A DNA stretch of 64,000 nucleotides from CAZCDS01 sp964497585 (GTDB taxonomy: Bacteria; Desulfobacterota; Desulfomonilia; Desulfomonilales; Desulfomonilaceae): the NCBI GenBank assembly GCA_964497585.1, contig CAZCDS010000009.1:82511-146510 (forward strand), given 5' to 3'. Each line of letters opens with the position of its first letter. Positions within the stretch are counted from its first letter, which is position 1. A model generated the notes under the pieces. It searched no databases. It had not been told where the DNA came from and was given only the letters and a program-made list of their open reading frames with translations. The position numbers and the translations under genes were made by a program. Below, piece after piece: positions 1 to 9,184 of the stretch.

Positions 1-855
1 CCTGCTCCTCCCGATCTCTTTGATTCGGTAGATCACCCGCTGGATCTGCCAGTTGGGCGTGCTGGCACCCGCTGTCACGCCAACCGTATTGATCCCGGCA
101 AGCACCTCAGGCGAAAGCTCGTCGGCCGTTTCTACGTGGAGAGCTCGGACTCCCTGTGATTCTGCTATGTTAACCAGTCTTTGGGTGTTTCCTGATCCTC
201 GGCCGCCCACCACTACCATGAGATCGGAATGTCGCCCCAGATTGCTTGCCTCGTTCTGACGCTTCTTCGTTGAGTCACAAATCGTGTTGTACACATGGAT
301 GTTCTGAAACCGATCCTCGAGTATGGCCACCACCTCGTTAAAGGTCTGGTATTCCTGAGTGGTTTGGGCTACGACACAGACTTCCCGCTCGGGAGAGACA
401 GACTCGATGAGCCCTTTCTCGCTCGGCGAGACGATGGCAACTCCTCCGGCGGAGGCGAATCCGATCAGTCCCCGCACCTCGGGGTGCTCCTCATCGCCGA
501 CAATGAAGCAGAAGTGCCCTTTTTTCGCATGATTCCTGATCACCCCCTGGACCCTTTGAACGCGAGGACAGGTCGCGTCGATTACATGAACCCCCTTTTG
601 TTCGAGGATCTCACGTTCGCGGGGTGAGATTCCATGGGCCCTGACGATAACTGTTCCCGCTTTGATCTCATCGAGGCTCTCGACTCTTCGAATGCCCCGT
701 GATTCCAACAGCTCCAGGGTCTGGGGATTGTGAATGAGCGGGCCGTAGGTCACGATCGGTCGCGGGAGGCTGTCCCGTTCGAGATCGAGCGCCATATCCA
801 CGGCTCTCCGGACGCCCATGCAGAAGCCCGCGGTTTTTGCAAGCCGGATTCTCAC
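1..855 (-). CDS. ispH: 4-hydroxy-3-methylbut-2-enyl diphosphate reductase, 3' end cut by window
   Basis: IspH/LytB reduces HMBPP to IPP and DMAPP in the last step of the non-mevalonate isoprenoid pathway, using a [4Fe-4S] cluster. Reading leftward from a GTG at 855, the product begins VRIRLAKTAGFCMGV. The three cluster cysteines are at residues 12 (FCMGV), 96 (DATCP) and 193 (TICDST), almost the same spacing as in E. coli IspH. EHPE, QTTQ and GGRGSGNT motifs also match the family. 285 codons are visible; family members run to about 300 or more, so only a short C-terminal piece is missing beyond base 1. The GTG start overlaps the TGA of the upstream nucleotidyltransferase gene (GTGA), which suggests translational coupling. 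Confidence 0.95.
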   Translation of the reverse strand, partial: MRIRLAKTAGFCMGVRRAVDMALDLERDSLPRPIVTYGPLIHNPQTLELLESRGIRRVESLDEIKAGTVIVRAHGISPREREILEQKGVHVIDATCPRVQRVQGVIRNHAKKGHFCFIVGDEEHPEVRGLIGFASAGGVAIVSPSEKGLIESVSPEREVCVVAQTTQEYQTFNEVVAILEDRFQNIHVYNTICDSTKKRQNEASNLGRHSDLMVVVGGRGSGNTQRLVNIAESQGVRALHVETADELSPEVLAGINTVGVTAGASTPNWQIQRVIYRIKEIGRSR

Positions 856-1472
856 TTCTTATCGAGCCTTTCTCTTCGCAGCTTCCGGGTCATGGATTCA
901 AAGTCCTCCATCGTGTCGATGTCCGCGTCATCGTAGCGAGCCCTCATCTCCACTTTGACAACTCTCGTCACGTTGTGGTCCACGACCAGTCTCCCGCCGA
1001 TATCTCCCTCGGTGGCGAGGAGCTGCGGGAAGAGGTCCGACGGAAAGACAACCGGCGTGGTACGTCGGCCCCCGATCGTCGGGAGCACTATCCGGGAAGG
1101 GTCCTGCCGAAACACACGCAGCAACTCATCTATGACCGCAGCAGTGACACGGGGCTGGTCCGCGAGAAGGATCACAACGCCCGCCGCGTCGTCAGAAATC
1201 CGGGAAAGGCCAAGACGAAGAGAAGAGGACATACCCTGCTCCGGGAAAGGATTGGTAATCCGATGCAATCTCGGGTTGTTTTCCATGGGCGCACATACGG
1301 CCGAGACTTCTTGGCGCGGCCCCGTCACAAGGATTACCCGCTGAAGGTCTGATTCAAGAGCCGCTCGGACCACCCATACAAGAACGGGGGTGCCATCGAG
1401 TTTCAGCAACAGCTTCTCAGCCCCCATTCTCGTGGACAGTCCCCCGGCAAGTATGATACCTTGAACGTTCAT
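852..1472 (-). CDS. MobA/MocA-like molybdenum cofactor nucleotidyltransferase
   Basis: A 206-residue NTP-transferase. The start MNVQGIILAGG places the family nucleotide-binding signature (LAGG, then STRMG and a Lys) right at the N-terminus, so I chose the ATG at 1472 rather than in-frame upstream codons reaching 1661. A central ADQPRV segment matches the metal/nucleotide-binding Asp of the MocA/MobA family, and the C-terminus carries DADIDTMEDF, the usual DIDTPEDL-type ending. Members attach CMP or GMP to molybdopterin for Mo/W enzymes. This would fit the aldehyde ferredoxin oxidoreductase elsewhere in the window, although that link is inference. The nucleotide used cannot be told from sequence. 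The stop overlaps the ispH start by four bases. Confidence 0.8.
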   Translation of the reverse strand: MNVQGIILAGGLSTRMGAEKLLLKLDGTPVLVWVVRAALESDLQRVILVTGPRQEVSAVCAPMENNPRLHRITNPFPEQGMSSSLRLGLSRISDDAAGVVILLADQPRVTAAVIDELLRVFRQDPSRIVLPTIGGRRTTPVVFPSDLFPQLLATEGDIGGRLVVDHNVTRVVKVEMRARYDDADIDTMEDFESMTRKLRRERLDKK

Positions 1473-1819
1473 TTCTCGAAACAACCACCCGTACGATCGG
1501 CCGATCACCGGCAAGGCGATCGCATGGGTCCATGTCCTGCAAACCGGGTGTTCCTTTGTTTTCTGGAGTATATCCTTCCGTAGTGCCGCGTTGGAAAACC
1601 GATCGTCACGGTTTTCATACCAGCGCCAGTTCACGCACGCAACATCTTCGCTCACCCACACTCGCTCCCTGAGTCAGAGGGACACGCTCCTTGTGAGGCG
1701 CGGACGGCCCTGTCCGTGATTCCGCCTCTCGCAGCACGACGGGCCCAGAGACAACGGGTGTTCAGGGATATGCGTATTTCTTTTCTTCGAGTGCCGAGAG
1801 ATTTCGAGTGAGACCGTTC
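1473..1819. other. intergenic, no gene recognised
   Basis: No recognisable coding sequence. The frame of the nucleotidyltransferase stays open on the minus strand to 1661 but that stretch has no family similarity. A weak 5-bp stem (CGGAC/GTCCG) lies near 1710. No clear promoter was seen. Confidence 0.4.
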
Positions 1820-3019
1820 TCATGCAGCGCGGTCAGGCTTGGTCTGCTGGAGGCTGCTTGACAGCACCACACCCTGGGAACCTGTCCGGTACGTGCGCCC
1901 ATGCCACACGATTTGGCTGCAGAAGGCAGAGCGGGCCAGAACGAATGCTCCAAGGAAAATGACCGGGTAGAAAGCTCCCAGCCACGCTCCGAGGGATATG
2001 GAAAACGGGCTGACGATTCTGAGAACGAGTGCGGCCAGAAGCGTCGCAGCCACATAGGCGAGAGAAACCAGACCCGTCCCGACGGCGACCATCCCAAGGG
2101 GAAAGAATATAAGCCCGAGAACCGCGGCGACGAGGAGCGCCAAACTCACGCTCGTGTGTGCGACGAAAACTGCGGCCCACATCCCTGGATTGGTGAACTT
2201 CGGAAACAATATCTGTCGATCCAGATAATCGAGGAATCCCCTGAGCGACTGACCCGCCAAAGGAGACTCCAAAAGGTTCCGGTGATCGAACAGTATCTTG
2301 ATTCCCGCCTTGTCAAGGACATTACCGAGGATCAGGTCGTCCACGACAGTACGGCCCCACACCTCAGCCACTTCCAGTCGTTCAAACGTTTCCCGGCGAA
2401 TTGCCGTGGCGCCGCCCCAGGGCTTAGGTGCCAGTGCCAGGAGCGTGTAAAGAAAGGAGGCGTACACCGCTTGCCCCACTCCGCCAATCGTCTCGGGCTT
2501 GGGATCAAAGGCCCGGAAAGTAGTAACAACCTCCGCGGCGCCGGTCTCCAGGGGCCGTACGAATCGCTGCAACCAGTCGGGAGGCGCCGTGTTTGTGCTG
2601 TCACAAAAGAGAATGATCTCCGTCTCCGGCCTCAGTGAGCGGGTCCCCGCGATGAGGTTGTGATTCTTCTGGGCGCACAGCGTACTGATACCGCTAATCA
2701 CCTTGCGAGCATGGTTGTACCGAACGCAGAGTTCGTCCACGACCCGATTTGCCGGATCATCCTCACTCTCGACAATGAACACGACGCAGTAATCTGGATG
2801 GCTCTGGGTAAGCCATGACTCGAGAGTCTTCGCTTGGTCGGGAAAAACGCCTTTCAGGGGTAGGAGGATCTCCAGGGGAGACGGTCTGCCAGGAGGTTCG
2901 GAAGACTGGGTCAAGCCACTGAGAAGACGGACCTTTAGTATCCCCAGCGTTATCGGCAGCATGAAGAGGAGAGCCGTCACACACAACCAAATTGTCAGGA
3001 CCCACTGAAGGTGACTCAT
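1820..3019 (-). CDS. membrane glycosyltransferase, family 2 (ceramide-glucosyltransferase-like)
   Basis: A 399-residue inner-membrane glycosyltransferase. An N-terminal membrane segment (about residues 7-30) is followed by a GT-A catalytic domain. This carries the GT2/GT21 landmarks: VESEDDPAN near residue 83, FCDSTN near 138, WGGATAIRR near 202 and VVDDLILG near 223. A LDYLDRQILFP segment sits where the Q/RxxRW motif is expected. Several C-terminal membrane helices follow (about 275-370). Hopanoid-associated HpnI and ceramide glucosyltransferases share this plan, so the acceptor is probably a lipid or growing glycan. The start is supported by GAAGGAGCC just before the ATG. It follows a membrane-fusion protein and an outer-membrane factor in the same direction, so it may supply an exported glycan. 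Confidence 0.75.
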   Translation of the reverse strand: MSHLQWVLTIWLCVTALLFMLPITLGILKVRLLSGLTQSSEPPGRPSPLEILLPLKGVFPDQAKTLESWLTQSHPDYCVVFIVESEDDPANRVVDELCVRYNHARKVISGISTLCAQKNHNLIAGTRSLRPETEIILFCDSTNTAPPDWLQRFVRPLETGAAEVVTTFRAFDPKPETIGGVGQAVYASFLYTLLALAPKPWGGATAIRRETFERLEVAEVWGRTVVDDLILGNVLDKAGIKILFDHRNLLESPLAGQSLRGFLDYLDRQILFPKFTNPGMWAAVFVAHTSVSLALLVAAVLGLIFFPLGMVAVGTGLVSLAYVAATLLAALVLRIVSPFSISLGAWLGAFYPVIFLGAFVLARSAFCSQIVWHGRTYRTGSQGVVLSSSLQQTKPDRAA

Positions 3020-3127
3020 GGCTCCTTCACCATCGAACGGCGGTCACCGCGCCCTTGTCGGAACACGGTGTTCCATCTCAATCGGTTAGCTTGCCTGTCG
3101 GCGGGCCTGATCCGGGCACGCTGAGGG

Positions 3128-4222
3128 TTAGTCGACGACACTGATCTTGACGTTGCAGGTGAGTCCCTCTTTGAGCGTTTCGTTAGCCTTATCGAGGACG
3201 CACTCTATTTCGTAGTCCGCCGGGACTTCCAAAGCGGGATTTCGGCTGACCCACGGTATTCTGCTTATCCTGCAGGTGTATTCTTTGTCCGGAAGGGCGT
3301 CAAATGTTACAACGCCTCGATCCCCCTGTTTGAGTTTGACGAGATCCAGTTCATGGACCTTGCACCGTACCACGAGGCCATTACCGGGGGCTATCGTCAT
3401 TGCCGGGAACCCCTTTGACACCTCGGCCTTCGCCCTGAAGTCAGGGGAAATCCATACGATCAGCCCGTCCAGCGGGGCCTTGAGGAACGCCCTGCTCAGG
3501 GGGAGATCCTTGTCCTTATAGGAGCGATTGGTCCTCCACTCAAGCAGATCCACGTCCCTATCCTGCTGGTCCTGGTAAAATTTCAAGTCTTTCCTTGACT
3601 TGTTGAGATTGGCCGTGGCTTGCTTGATGCTGTCATAGATCTCCTTGATCTCCTTCTTGACGGACCGAAGCTCCCGCTTCTTGTTGTCAACTGCGTCCGC
3701 TGAAGCCATATTCTTCTGCTCGAGTTCCTTGAGGTCGGCAAGACCCTTTTCCACCTTTTCAAGCTGCATCTTCTTCAGCGACAAAGTCACATTCTTGAGC
3801 TTGTCGAGAGCCACCTCTTGATCATACACTGACTGTTTGAGGCCGAGCACGCGCTCGGCGTAGAGGGTGTGATGCACCTCGAGGAGGGACACCCGGTCCA
3901 ACGTGAGCGAAGCGAGGATCTGTCCTTCCTTGACCCGCTGGCCTTCCTGAACCTTCACCGCGTCAACCTCGCCTGAGAATCTGACGATCACCCTGCGTTT
4001 GAAGGATGCGAAGCTCTTACCCCTAAAAAGTATCGCGGCTTCCGATTTCGTGTCCGCGAGCGGCACGATGGTCGCCTCAGCCGGCAATGGACTTGATACA
4101 GCTTTCCTCGGTTCCTGGGTTATTGCGACGAGCACAAATGACCCAAGTGCCACCAAGCCGGCCAGGACAATGCCGTAGATCCTCGCCCGCGGCCTGATCT
4201 TCTTAGTATTGAATTCTGGCAT
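3128..4222 (-). CDS. HlyD-family periplasmic membrane-fusion (adaptor) protein
   Basis: 364 residues with an N-terminal signal anchor (about residues 14-35). A split biotinyl-lipoyl-like half-motif follows (VDAVKVQEGQRVKEGQILASL region, near 80-100). A long, strongly heptad-like coiled coil rich in K/E/L spans about 115-225, then the second lipoyl half (LKAPLDGLIVWI) and a beta-barrel. This is the plan of HlyD/RND adaptors that bridge an inner-membrane pump and a TolC-type channel. The start codon lies inside the end of the upstream outer-membrane factor gene (20-base overlap), so the two are co-translated. No pump gene is adjacent; the next gene is the membrane glycosyltransferase. Confidence 0.85.
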   Translation of the reverse strand: MPEFNTKKIRPRARIYGIVLAGLVALGSFVLVAITQEPRKAVSSPLPAEATIVPLADTKSEAAILFRGKSFASFKRRVIVRFSGEVDAVKVQEGQRVKEGQILASLTLDRVSLLEVHHTLYAERVLGLKQSVYDQEVALDKLKNVTLSLKKMQLEKVEKGLADLKELEQKNMASADAVDNKKRELRSVKKEIKEIYDSIKQATANLNKSRKDLKFYQDQQDRDVDLLEWRTNRSYKDKDLPLSRAFLKAPLDGLIVWISPDFRAKAEVSKGFPAMTIAPGNGLVVRCKVHELDLVKLKQGDRGVVTFDALPDKEYTCRISRIPWVSRNPALEVPADYEIECVLDKANETLKEGLTCNVKISVVD

Positions 4223-5585
4223 TGTACCTGTTCAAACCTCCTGCCATAGTCGCCAACTCAATAAGGGCAAAGACTCTGTCTTCCAGCCCTTCAATAGCAC
4301 TCAAATGAGCCTCGGCTCGCTGCATGCGGGTGTCGATATAGTCCGCATAGTTCAGGTCCCCGGACTTATAACGATCGAGAGCCCGCTCCTCGGTCGTCTC
4401 GGCGAGTCTCTCCCTTTCTCTGTTGAAAGCCTCCCTTTGCGCTGAGATGTCCAATTGCGACATCAACCGTCTGTAATCCGTGTACAATTGGCGGCTCAGT
4501 TCCTTACGCTGGAGGTACAAGTCCCGGGCCGTGAGCTTCTGCCGCTTAATGTCTCGGATCCTGCGAAAACCGTCCCACAGTGTATGGTCGAACCCGATGG
4601 CCAAATTGAAACCGGAAGCCCTGTCGACCTGATTGGAAAGGCTTTCGAAGACAAACACCGGTCGGGGAAGGATAGCCACGTACGCTCCCTGGATTCTAAC
4701 TGACTGAACCTGCTCCTGCTTGGCCGCGATCTTTAGGCGCTGGTTGGCTGCCTGAACATCGGCGAAGGTGATGAGGCGTCCGTTGAAACCGCTCAGCAAC
4801 TGCTCGATTGCGTCACGTGTGTCGAGGGGGAGATAGTAGTCGGGATGATATCCCATGAGGATCTTTAGTTGACCGGCAAATTCTTCCTGTTGGTTTTCCA
4901 GGCTCCGGACCACAAGTTGCTCGCCACGGAGGCTGTTCTTCCACATTCTCACCTGTACCGGATCGATGGCGCCCTGCACACTCCTGCTCGTGCCGTACTC
5001 CACTTTCTTCCTTAGCAGGGCCGCCATCTGCTTGCGTGCCCGAATCAGCTTCTTGGTCTTGCTCACCTTGAAGAACATTTTGGCGATTTTGCGCACGCCG
5101 TCACAGATTCTGTCCCGGTGACTCTCCCGTGCAATGTCCACGAGAATTCCCATGGCCTTCATTTTCAGCAGGGCTTCGTAGGGACTGAAGTTCGACATGG
5201 TCACCTGGATGTTGAGCCGATTATCCGATGTCTCATCCGTGCGGGTCAGATAGTACCTTGTCACCAGTTCAAGCGTGGGTAGCAATTCCGAGTGTGCGTC
5301 TTTGAGGTCGATGGACTTGAGCTGAACCTCTATCCGGCTCCTGGTGAGGTCGTCGGAATGGACTAGAGCATACCTTACGCACGTGGGAAAATCGAAGTAA
5401 CCGTACGGCCGCGAACTCACCGGCGGCCCGCCTTGGGCTACCGGTGTCTGACAGACGATCAGGAGGCATACCACAGCCGGTACGACCAGACGGGCACCCC
5501 TGACTGATCTTCCTATGCGTTGCCTGACGTCTTCCCGAACCGGGCAGCGTCGTTCTTTTGAGCCCCTTTTCTTCAGTTTTACCAC
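4203..5585 (-). CDS. TolC-family outer-membrane factor
   Basis: About 460 residues from the chosen GTG at 5585, which follows GGAAATTAC. The frame is open further upstream to 5789, but that extension looks unlike a signal sequence. A hydrophobic signal peptide (LVVPAVVCLLIVCQ, ending near TPVAQG) starts the mature protein. The rest is long amphipathic helical stretches in two similar halves, with features typical of OEP repeats (FPTCVRYALVHSDDL, ELLPTLELVTRYYLT, FNLAIGFDHTLWDG). It would form a trimeric outer-membrane/periplasmic channel paired with the adaptor whose gene overlaps its 3' end. Which start is used is the least certain part. Confidence 0.8.
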   Translation of the reverse strand: MVKLKKRGSKERRCPVREDVRQRIGRSVRGARLVVPAVVCLLIVCQTPVAQGGPPVSSRPYGYFDFPTCVRYALVHSDDLTRSRIEVQLKSIDLKDAHSELLPTLELVTRYYLTRTDETSDNRLNIQVTMSNFSPYEALLKMKAMGILVDIARESHRDRICDGVRKIAKMFFKVSKTKKLIRARKQMAALLRKKVEYGTSRSVQGAIDPVQVRMWKNSLRGEQLVVRSLENQQEEFAGQLKILMGYHPDYYLPLDTRDAIEQLLSGFNGRLITFADVQAANQRLKIAAKQEQVQSVRIQGAYVAILPRPVFVFESLSNQVDRASGFNLAIGFDHTLWDGFRRIRDIKRQKLTARDLYLQRKELSRQLYTDYRRLMSQLDISAQREAFNRERERLAETTEERALDRYKSGDLNYADYIDTRMQRAEAHLSAIEGLEDRVFALIELATMAGGLNRYNARIQY

Positions 5586-6302
5586 GTAATTTCCATACCC
5601 TGATGCCCCTCTTGAGATAAAACCGAGGGACCACGGACAACGCACATAAATGTTTGACAAAATCTGCGCTCTCACGCGGAAAAAACGCACCTGTGAAGTA
5701 TATCGAAACGGTCCGAGAATGTCAACGCTGTTTTCCAGGCCCCTTTTCAGGAGCCAATCCCCTGTTGAGTTCATATCAATGGTTACCATCGGTCCGCCGC
5801 GTGCATTGTCAATCAGTGCTGCAAAGTCATTCGTTTACCCCATGGCTTGACAGTAACATGCCAAAATTATAGGACTAATCTTGCGCGGCACCGCGAGTCT
5901 CCGGTCTAACTTCCTGCATAATTGAATGTTCGTGGTATGATTTCGATCTGTTCGGCGTTTTTAAGACAGTTCTCTTTATGATCGGGAACCGGACCGAATT
6001 GGACGAGCCGTCTTCGGAAAATCCCCTTGGGACGAACCTTCGTCCAGCACCCGACGACCTCTCCGGGGCATGACGATGCAGACCCTAGTCAATTACGGGC
6101 ACGATGGATTTTCCCTGAGCCCGCCCCCAGTTGATCCGGTTGACCGGGCATGTCTTGGGGGAACAGTAGGTGGAACAGGCTTGATCCCAAGATGTTCTTT
6201 CATGGTGGGGAATCGGTTCGGGGATTGATCGATTGGCTGTTGAGACAAAATTTGCATGATTTTCGGACAGAATGACTGACCCGCGAAGCTTCTCATTCTA
6301 GA
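5586..6302. other. long intergenic region, possible promoter only
   Basis: About 700 bases with no recognised gene. The part at 5640-5990 is AT-richer than its surroundings and probably holds the promoter for the outer-membrane factor operon. A TATAAT hexamer reads on the minus strand at 5866-5871, but no matching -35 box was seen. The short open frame on the minus strand at 6093-6296 shows no family features. Confidence 0.35.
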
Positions 6303-7358
6303 TCAGGTCTCTGTCTCAGCACGTGGCCTCATGAGTTGTTCCAATCTCGCGCAGATCGCCCTATTTCCCTGGAAATTCTCCTTCCGGATCCGAGCCGCGT
6401 ATTCGTCCAGACCCGCCTCAAAGGCATCGAGCACACTGGGAGAAGGATCCGGCGCCGCGGAATATGCTCCGTACCCCAAACGAGCTAGGAAGACGGCATT
6501 GAGAAACTGTTCGTAAGCATTGGCGATCGGAAAGGAAAAGACGGGCTTCCCCAAGTGCAGAGCCTCCGATACCACGTTGTGTCCTCCGTTGGTGATCACG
6601 TATCTGCAAGACCTGAGATCCTCAAGGAAGCCCTCGGTTGAAGGTTGTTTGAAAACCAGGTTCTTCCGTGGAATGCTCTTCCCGAGGCCATAGATTCTGA
6701 ATTCTCTCCCCTTGGCCTCCAGCAAGGGAAGAAGTCTATGAAAGGTCGGAGAGGTCTGATAGACGAGGACGTGATCGCCCTCTTCCGGATCCGCCTCGGC
6801 AACGGCGCGTCTCAAGAGGGGTGGAAAAACCTCTGTATTGCGAGGGTTTTTTGGGCGAGCCCGGAAAAATGAGGTGACCAGGAAATGGTCTGCTCTGCTG
6901 TACAGCATCTTGATCGACTGGCCCGTCATCAAGCCGCTGACCCGTTGCGTCGGGGGGGGCTCGTACGAGCAGTGTGTGACCACGTGCTGATGATCGAGAC
7001 TCACACAGAAGCGCCCGAGTTTCCGTGCTGCCAGTGGAGTGAAGTACTCATAATCCGTTATGATTAGGTCCGGGTCGAACCGGTCGATGATGTCGGCGAC
7101 CCGCCTGACGACCGCCGAGCTCCCCAGCAGCACTCTCAGTCCGTTTGCGAGGGTTCGCGGGATATCAACCCTGTTGTTCCTGTAGAAGGTTGAGGCCATG
7201 GGGAGTTCTTCAACTGCATATCCCGAGGAAATCAAATCGAGGACCTTCCCGCCTCCAAGGAAGAGGAACTCGTGCCGAGCGAGATCCTGAGCCACAATGA
7301 GTGCCCGGTTAACGTGCCCACGAGCGTCTCCCATGATCCCGTAGAGAATCCGTCCCAT
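6303..7358 (-). CDS. MurG/GT28-like soluble glycosyltransferase
   Basis: 351 residues beginning MGRILYGIMGDARGHVNRAL, the N-terminal G..GH loop of GT-B glycosyltransferases of the MurG/UDP-glycosyltransferase type. Near residue 270 it has VITNGGHNVVSEALHLGKPV, the nucleotide-sugar binding region of that fold (TNGG.N...E....G.P). The frame is open upstream to 7670, but that upstream part is made of a dispersed repeat, so the ATG at 7358 (with AAGGT a few bases before) is the better start. Donor and acceptor are unknown. It is separated by about 700 bases from the glycan-export-like genes downstream and may or may not belong with them. Confidence 0.75.
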   Translation of the reverse strand: MGRILYGIMGDARGHVNRALIVAQDLARHEFLFLGGGKVLDLISSGYAVEELPMASTFYRNNRVDIPRTLANGLRVLLGSSAVVRRVADIIDRFDPDLIITDYEYFTPLAARKLGRFCVSLDHQHVVTHCSYEPPPTQRVSGLMTGQSIKMLYSRADHFLVTSFFRARPKNPRNTEVFPPLLRRAVAEADPEEGDHVLVYQTSPTFHRLLPLLEAKGREFRIYGLGKSIPRKNLVFKQPSTEGFLEDLRSCRYVITNGGHNVVSEALHLGKPVFSFPIANAYEQFLNAVFLARLGYGAYSAAPDPSPSVLDAFEAGLDEYAARIRKENFQGNRAICARLEQLMRPRAETET

Positions 7359-7499
7359 GACCTTAAAAAATCCTCCGCCTCTTCGCTCTTGCCACCGGTT
7401 TTCTTCGCACGAGCTCAAACGCGTCGGCCTGCACTCATGCCGCAGTGCCGGAGAAGTCCAGGGTCGGTAACTTGCCGCCCTCACGTACACTGGACTGTG

Positions 7500-7668
7500 C
7501 TGGCCGGTATTGTACCACATCCTTGCACCGTCCGCTTGCACCATGAAATCCCTCTGTCTCTCCTTTGGTAAAGGGGGGGAACCAAGCTTGTCCCTTTGTG
7601 AAGACGGGGGACGTGGCGGCACATCGAAGGTGAGCACGGGTCGGTCAAAGTAAATTCGCTGAAAACGC
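7500..7668 (-). repeat. dispersed repeat (MITE-like), copy 1, inverted
   Basis: On the minus strand this matches the copies at 15265-15435 and 44530-44706: a GCGTTTTCAGCGAA end, a GACCGACCCG block, a run of short CCCCTTT/AAAGGGG inverted repeats, then GGGATTTCATGG. Similarity is imperfect but collinear. The copy lies just upstream of the glycosyltransferase start, and its 3' boundary is approximate. Confidence 0.6.
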
Positions 7669-7903
7669 ATCTGTTAGGAAGACCTGCTGGGAGGCACCTC
7701 CCCGTGTCTGACAACCACTCTTATGTCGGCCAGATAGGCGTTCAGCGTCGCTGCAGGACTACTCCCCTGTCGGCATCCCCACCGTCCGACACGTGTGGAC
7801 ATGTCCGCGGATCGCATCTTGGAGAATTCCGCGTCCGCAATTCTTTGACGCGCGGCCTGTTAATCGCGTATAAAAGCAGGAGCCTGTCCATCGGGAGGAG
7901 AAA

Positions 7904-8248
7904 ATGGTCAAGACTCTTTCGACAATCACGGCGGTTCTTCTGGTCGCGCTTTTCGTGACAGTCTCAACACCTGGTTACTGTGTCGCGCAGGGCCGCAAGG
8001 ATCCTGATATCGAGAAGCTCAAGCGCATGCTGCCAAAAATTGAGCAGTTAGTACAGGAAAAACTCCCCATGCTCAAACAGATGCTCGAGGCTAAGCTTCA
8101 ATCGCTGCAACCCAAAATGGAGAACTTCGGACCGAAGTTCGACCGGCTGGAGCAACGGCTCCGCAACCTGGAGCAGAGGTTAGAGCGGCTCGAACAAAAG
8201 CAGCTCTTCGGCGGGAGCGGGGGCGGGTACAGGTCCAGGCCTTATTAG
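7904..8248 (+). CDS. small secreted coiled-coil protein
   Basis: 114 residues, with GGGAGGAG placed correctly before the ATG. A signal peptide (MVKTLSTITAVLLVALFVTV..., cleavage likely after YCVAQG) is followed by a charged helical region with repeated L/M/Q heptads (KMLPKIEQLVQEK, LEQRLRNLEQRLERLEQK). The tail is glycine-rich (GGSGGGYRS). It probably forms a periplasmic or envelope coiled coil. No family was recognised, and no partner is evident from its neighbours, which are other small secreted proteins. Confidence 0.7.
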   Translation: MVKTLSTITAVLLVALFVTVSTPGYCVAQGRKDPDIEKLKRMLPKIEQLVQEKLPMLKQMLEAKLQSLQPKMENFGPKFDRLEQRLRNLEQRLERLEQKQLFGGSGGGYRSRPY

Positions 8249-8431
8249 ATCGTCGCCCGTACATTAGACTGGCACTGTCCTGTCAGCTCGACGGATCCCC
8301 AGCCCCCCCGTGGTCCGAGCCGGCACTCAGGGACGTTTCGGCCAAGTAGCTCTGGTGTGAGATTGCCCTTGGGGAATCGTTCCCGCGCGTCCGTCGCGTG
8401 GAAGCATCACTGATTCGGGGAGGATGCCGAG

Positions 8432-8860
8432 TCACTTTACCCGGGACCAGAGCTGGTCACGACCGTTCTTCACGGGAGACCGAGTTATCATGAAGTCTCC
8501 TTTGACCCCATACACGTAAAATTCCAATCTGGAGGCATCGGGGAGGGTGATAAACATCTTATGGTCTTCGAACGTCCACAGGCCATCGGACCCATCCGGG
8601 TAATCGACGTTGAAAATCCGACAGGTGCCGTCTTTGCGAAGGGTCATGAGCATTCTGGGAGCGCGCCTCTTTGTCTTGTTCCGGTTTTCCCCGAGGGGAT
8701 TGTCGTCCGGGAGGATTTCCCACGTACCGATAAGCCGTTTCCACTTTAGTCCAGGGTCGTATATTTGCTCGGGGGTCATTCCGGCTCCTGCCCAGACGGG
8801 CGGGACCCACGCCAAGCTGATCATCAGAGCGGCGAGCAACGATGTGCGGGCGATCTTCAT
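8432..8860 (-). CDS. small secreted protein of unknown function
   Basis: 142 residues from the ATG at 8860, which follows GGGAGGCGTT; an in-frame upstream extension to 8938 lacks signal-peptide character. The N-terminus (MKIARTSLLAALMISLAWVPPVWAG) is a clear Sec signal. The mature part contains KRLIGTWEIL, TLRKDGTCRIF and GLWTFEDHKMFITL. This is a beta-strand pattern like lipocalin-type 'G-x-W' domains that test for residual product, but the match is only by look. The protein is probably periplasmic. Confidence 0.65.
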   Translation of the reverse strand: MKIARTSLLAALMISLAWVPPVWAGAGMTPEQIYDPGLKWKRLIGTWEILPDDNPLGENRNKTKRRAPRMLMTLRKDGTCRIFNVDYPDGSDGLWTFEDHKMFITLPDASRLEFYVYGVKGDFMITRSPVKNGRDQLWSRVK

Positions 8861-9184
8861 AACGCCTCCCGGGGCATCGGTCCAAACGCGGCCCTTGGGG
8901 CCCGTATCCAAGAATGCCGACCCCGTGCCGCAAGTCAAGAGAAACCACCACCCTGATTCGCATATGTCATCTTAGTATCTGTTTTATCAATTGGTTAAAA
9001 CTTTCCATTCACCAATCTTCTGTCAACCGATGATAACACCCTAACATCAAATATTTTACTTGACACTCACTTGGGACCATGTTACCTCCCGCTCGCAGGA
9101 CGAAGAAGGGGCTACGCTCCTCGAGTTTTTTCAGGACATCAGCGCTAAGACCAGAGAAAGATTGATTCACCTAATAAGGAGGGT
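8861..9184. other. AT-rich divergent intergenic region
   Basis: The stretch 8960-9070 is much AT-richer than its surroundings and lies between divergent genes. A TTGACA reads on the plus strand at 9060-9065 and another on the minus strand (complement of 9031-9036); neither has a convincing -10 at the right spacing. It probably holds the promoters of both flanking genes. Confidence 0.4.

Noticed and set aside
7359..7670. in-frame N-terminal extension of the glycosyltransferase
   Set aside because: The extension lies mostly within a dispersed repeat copy, so the internal ATG at 7358 is preferred.
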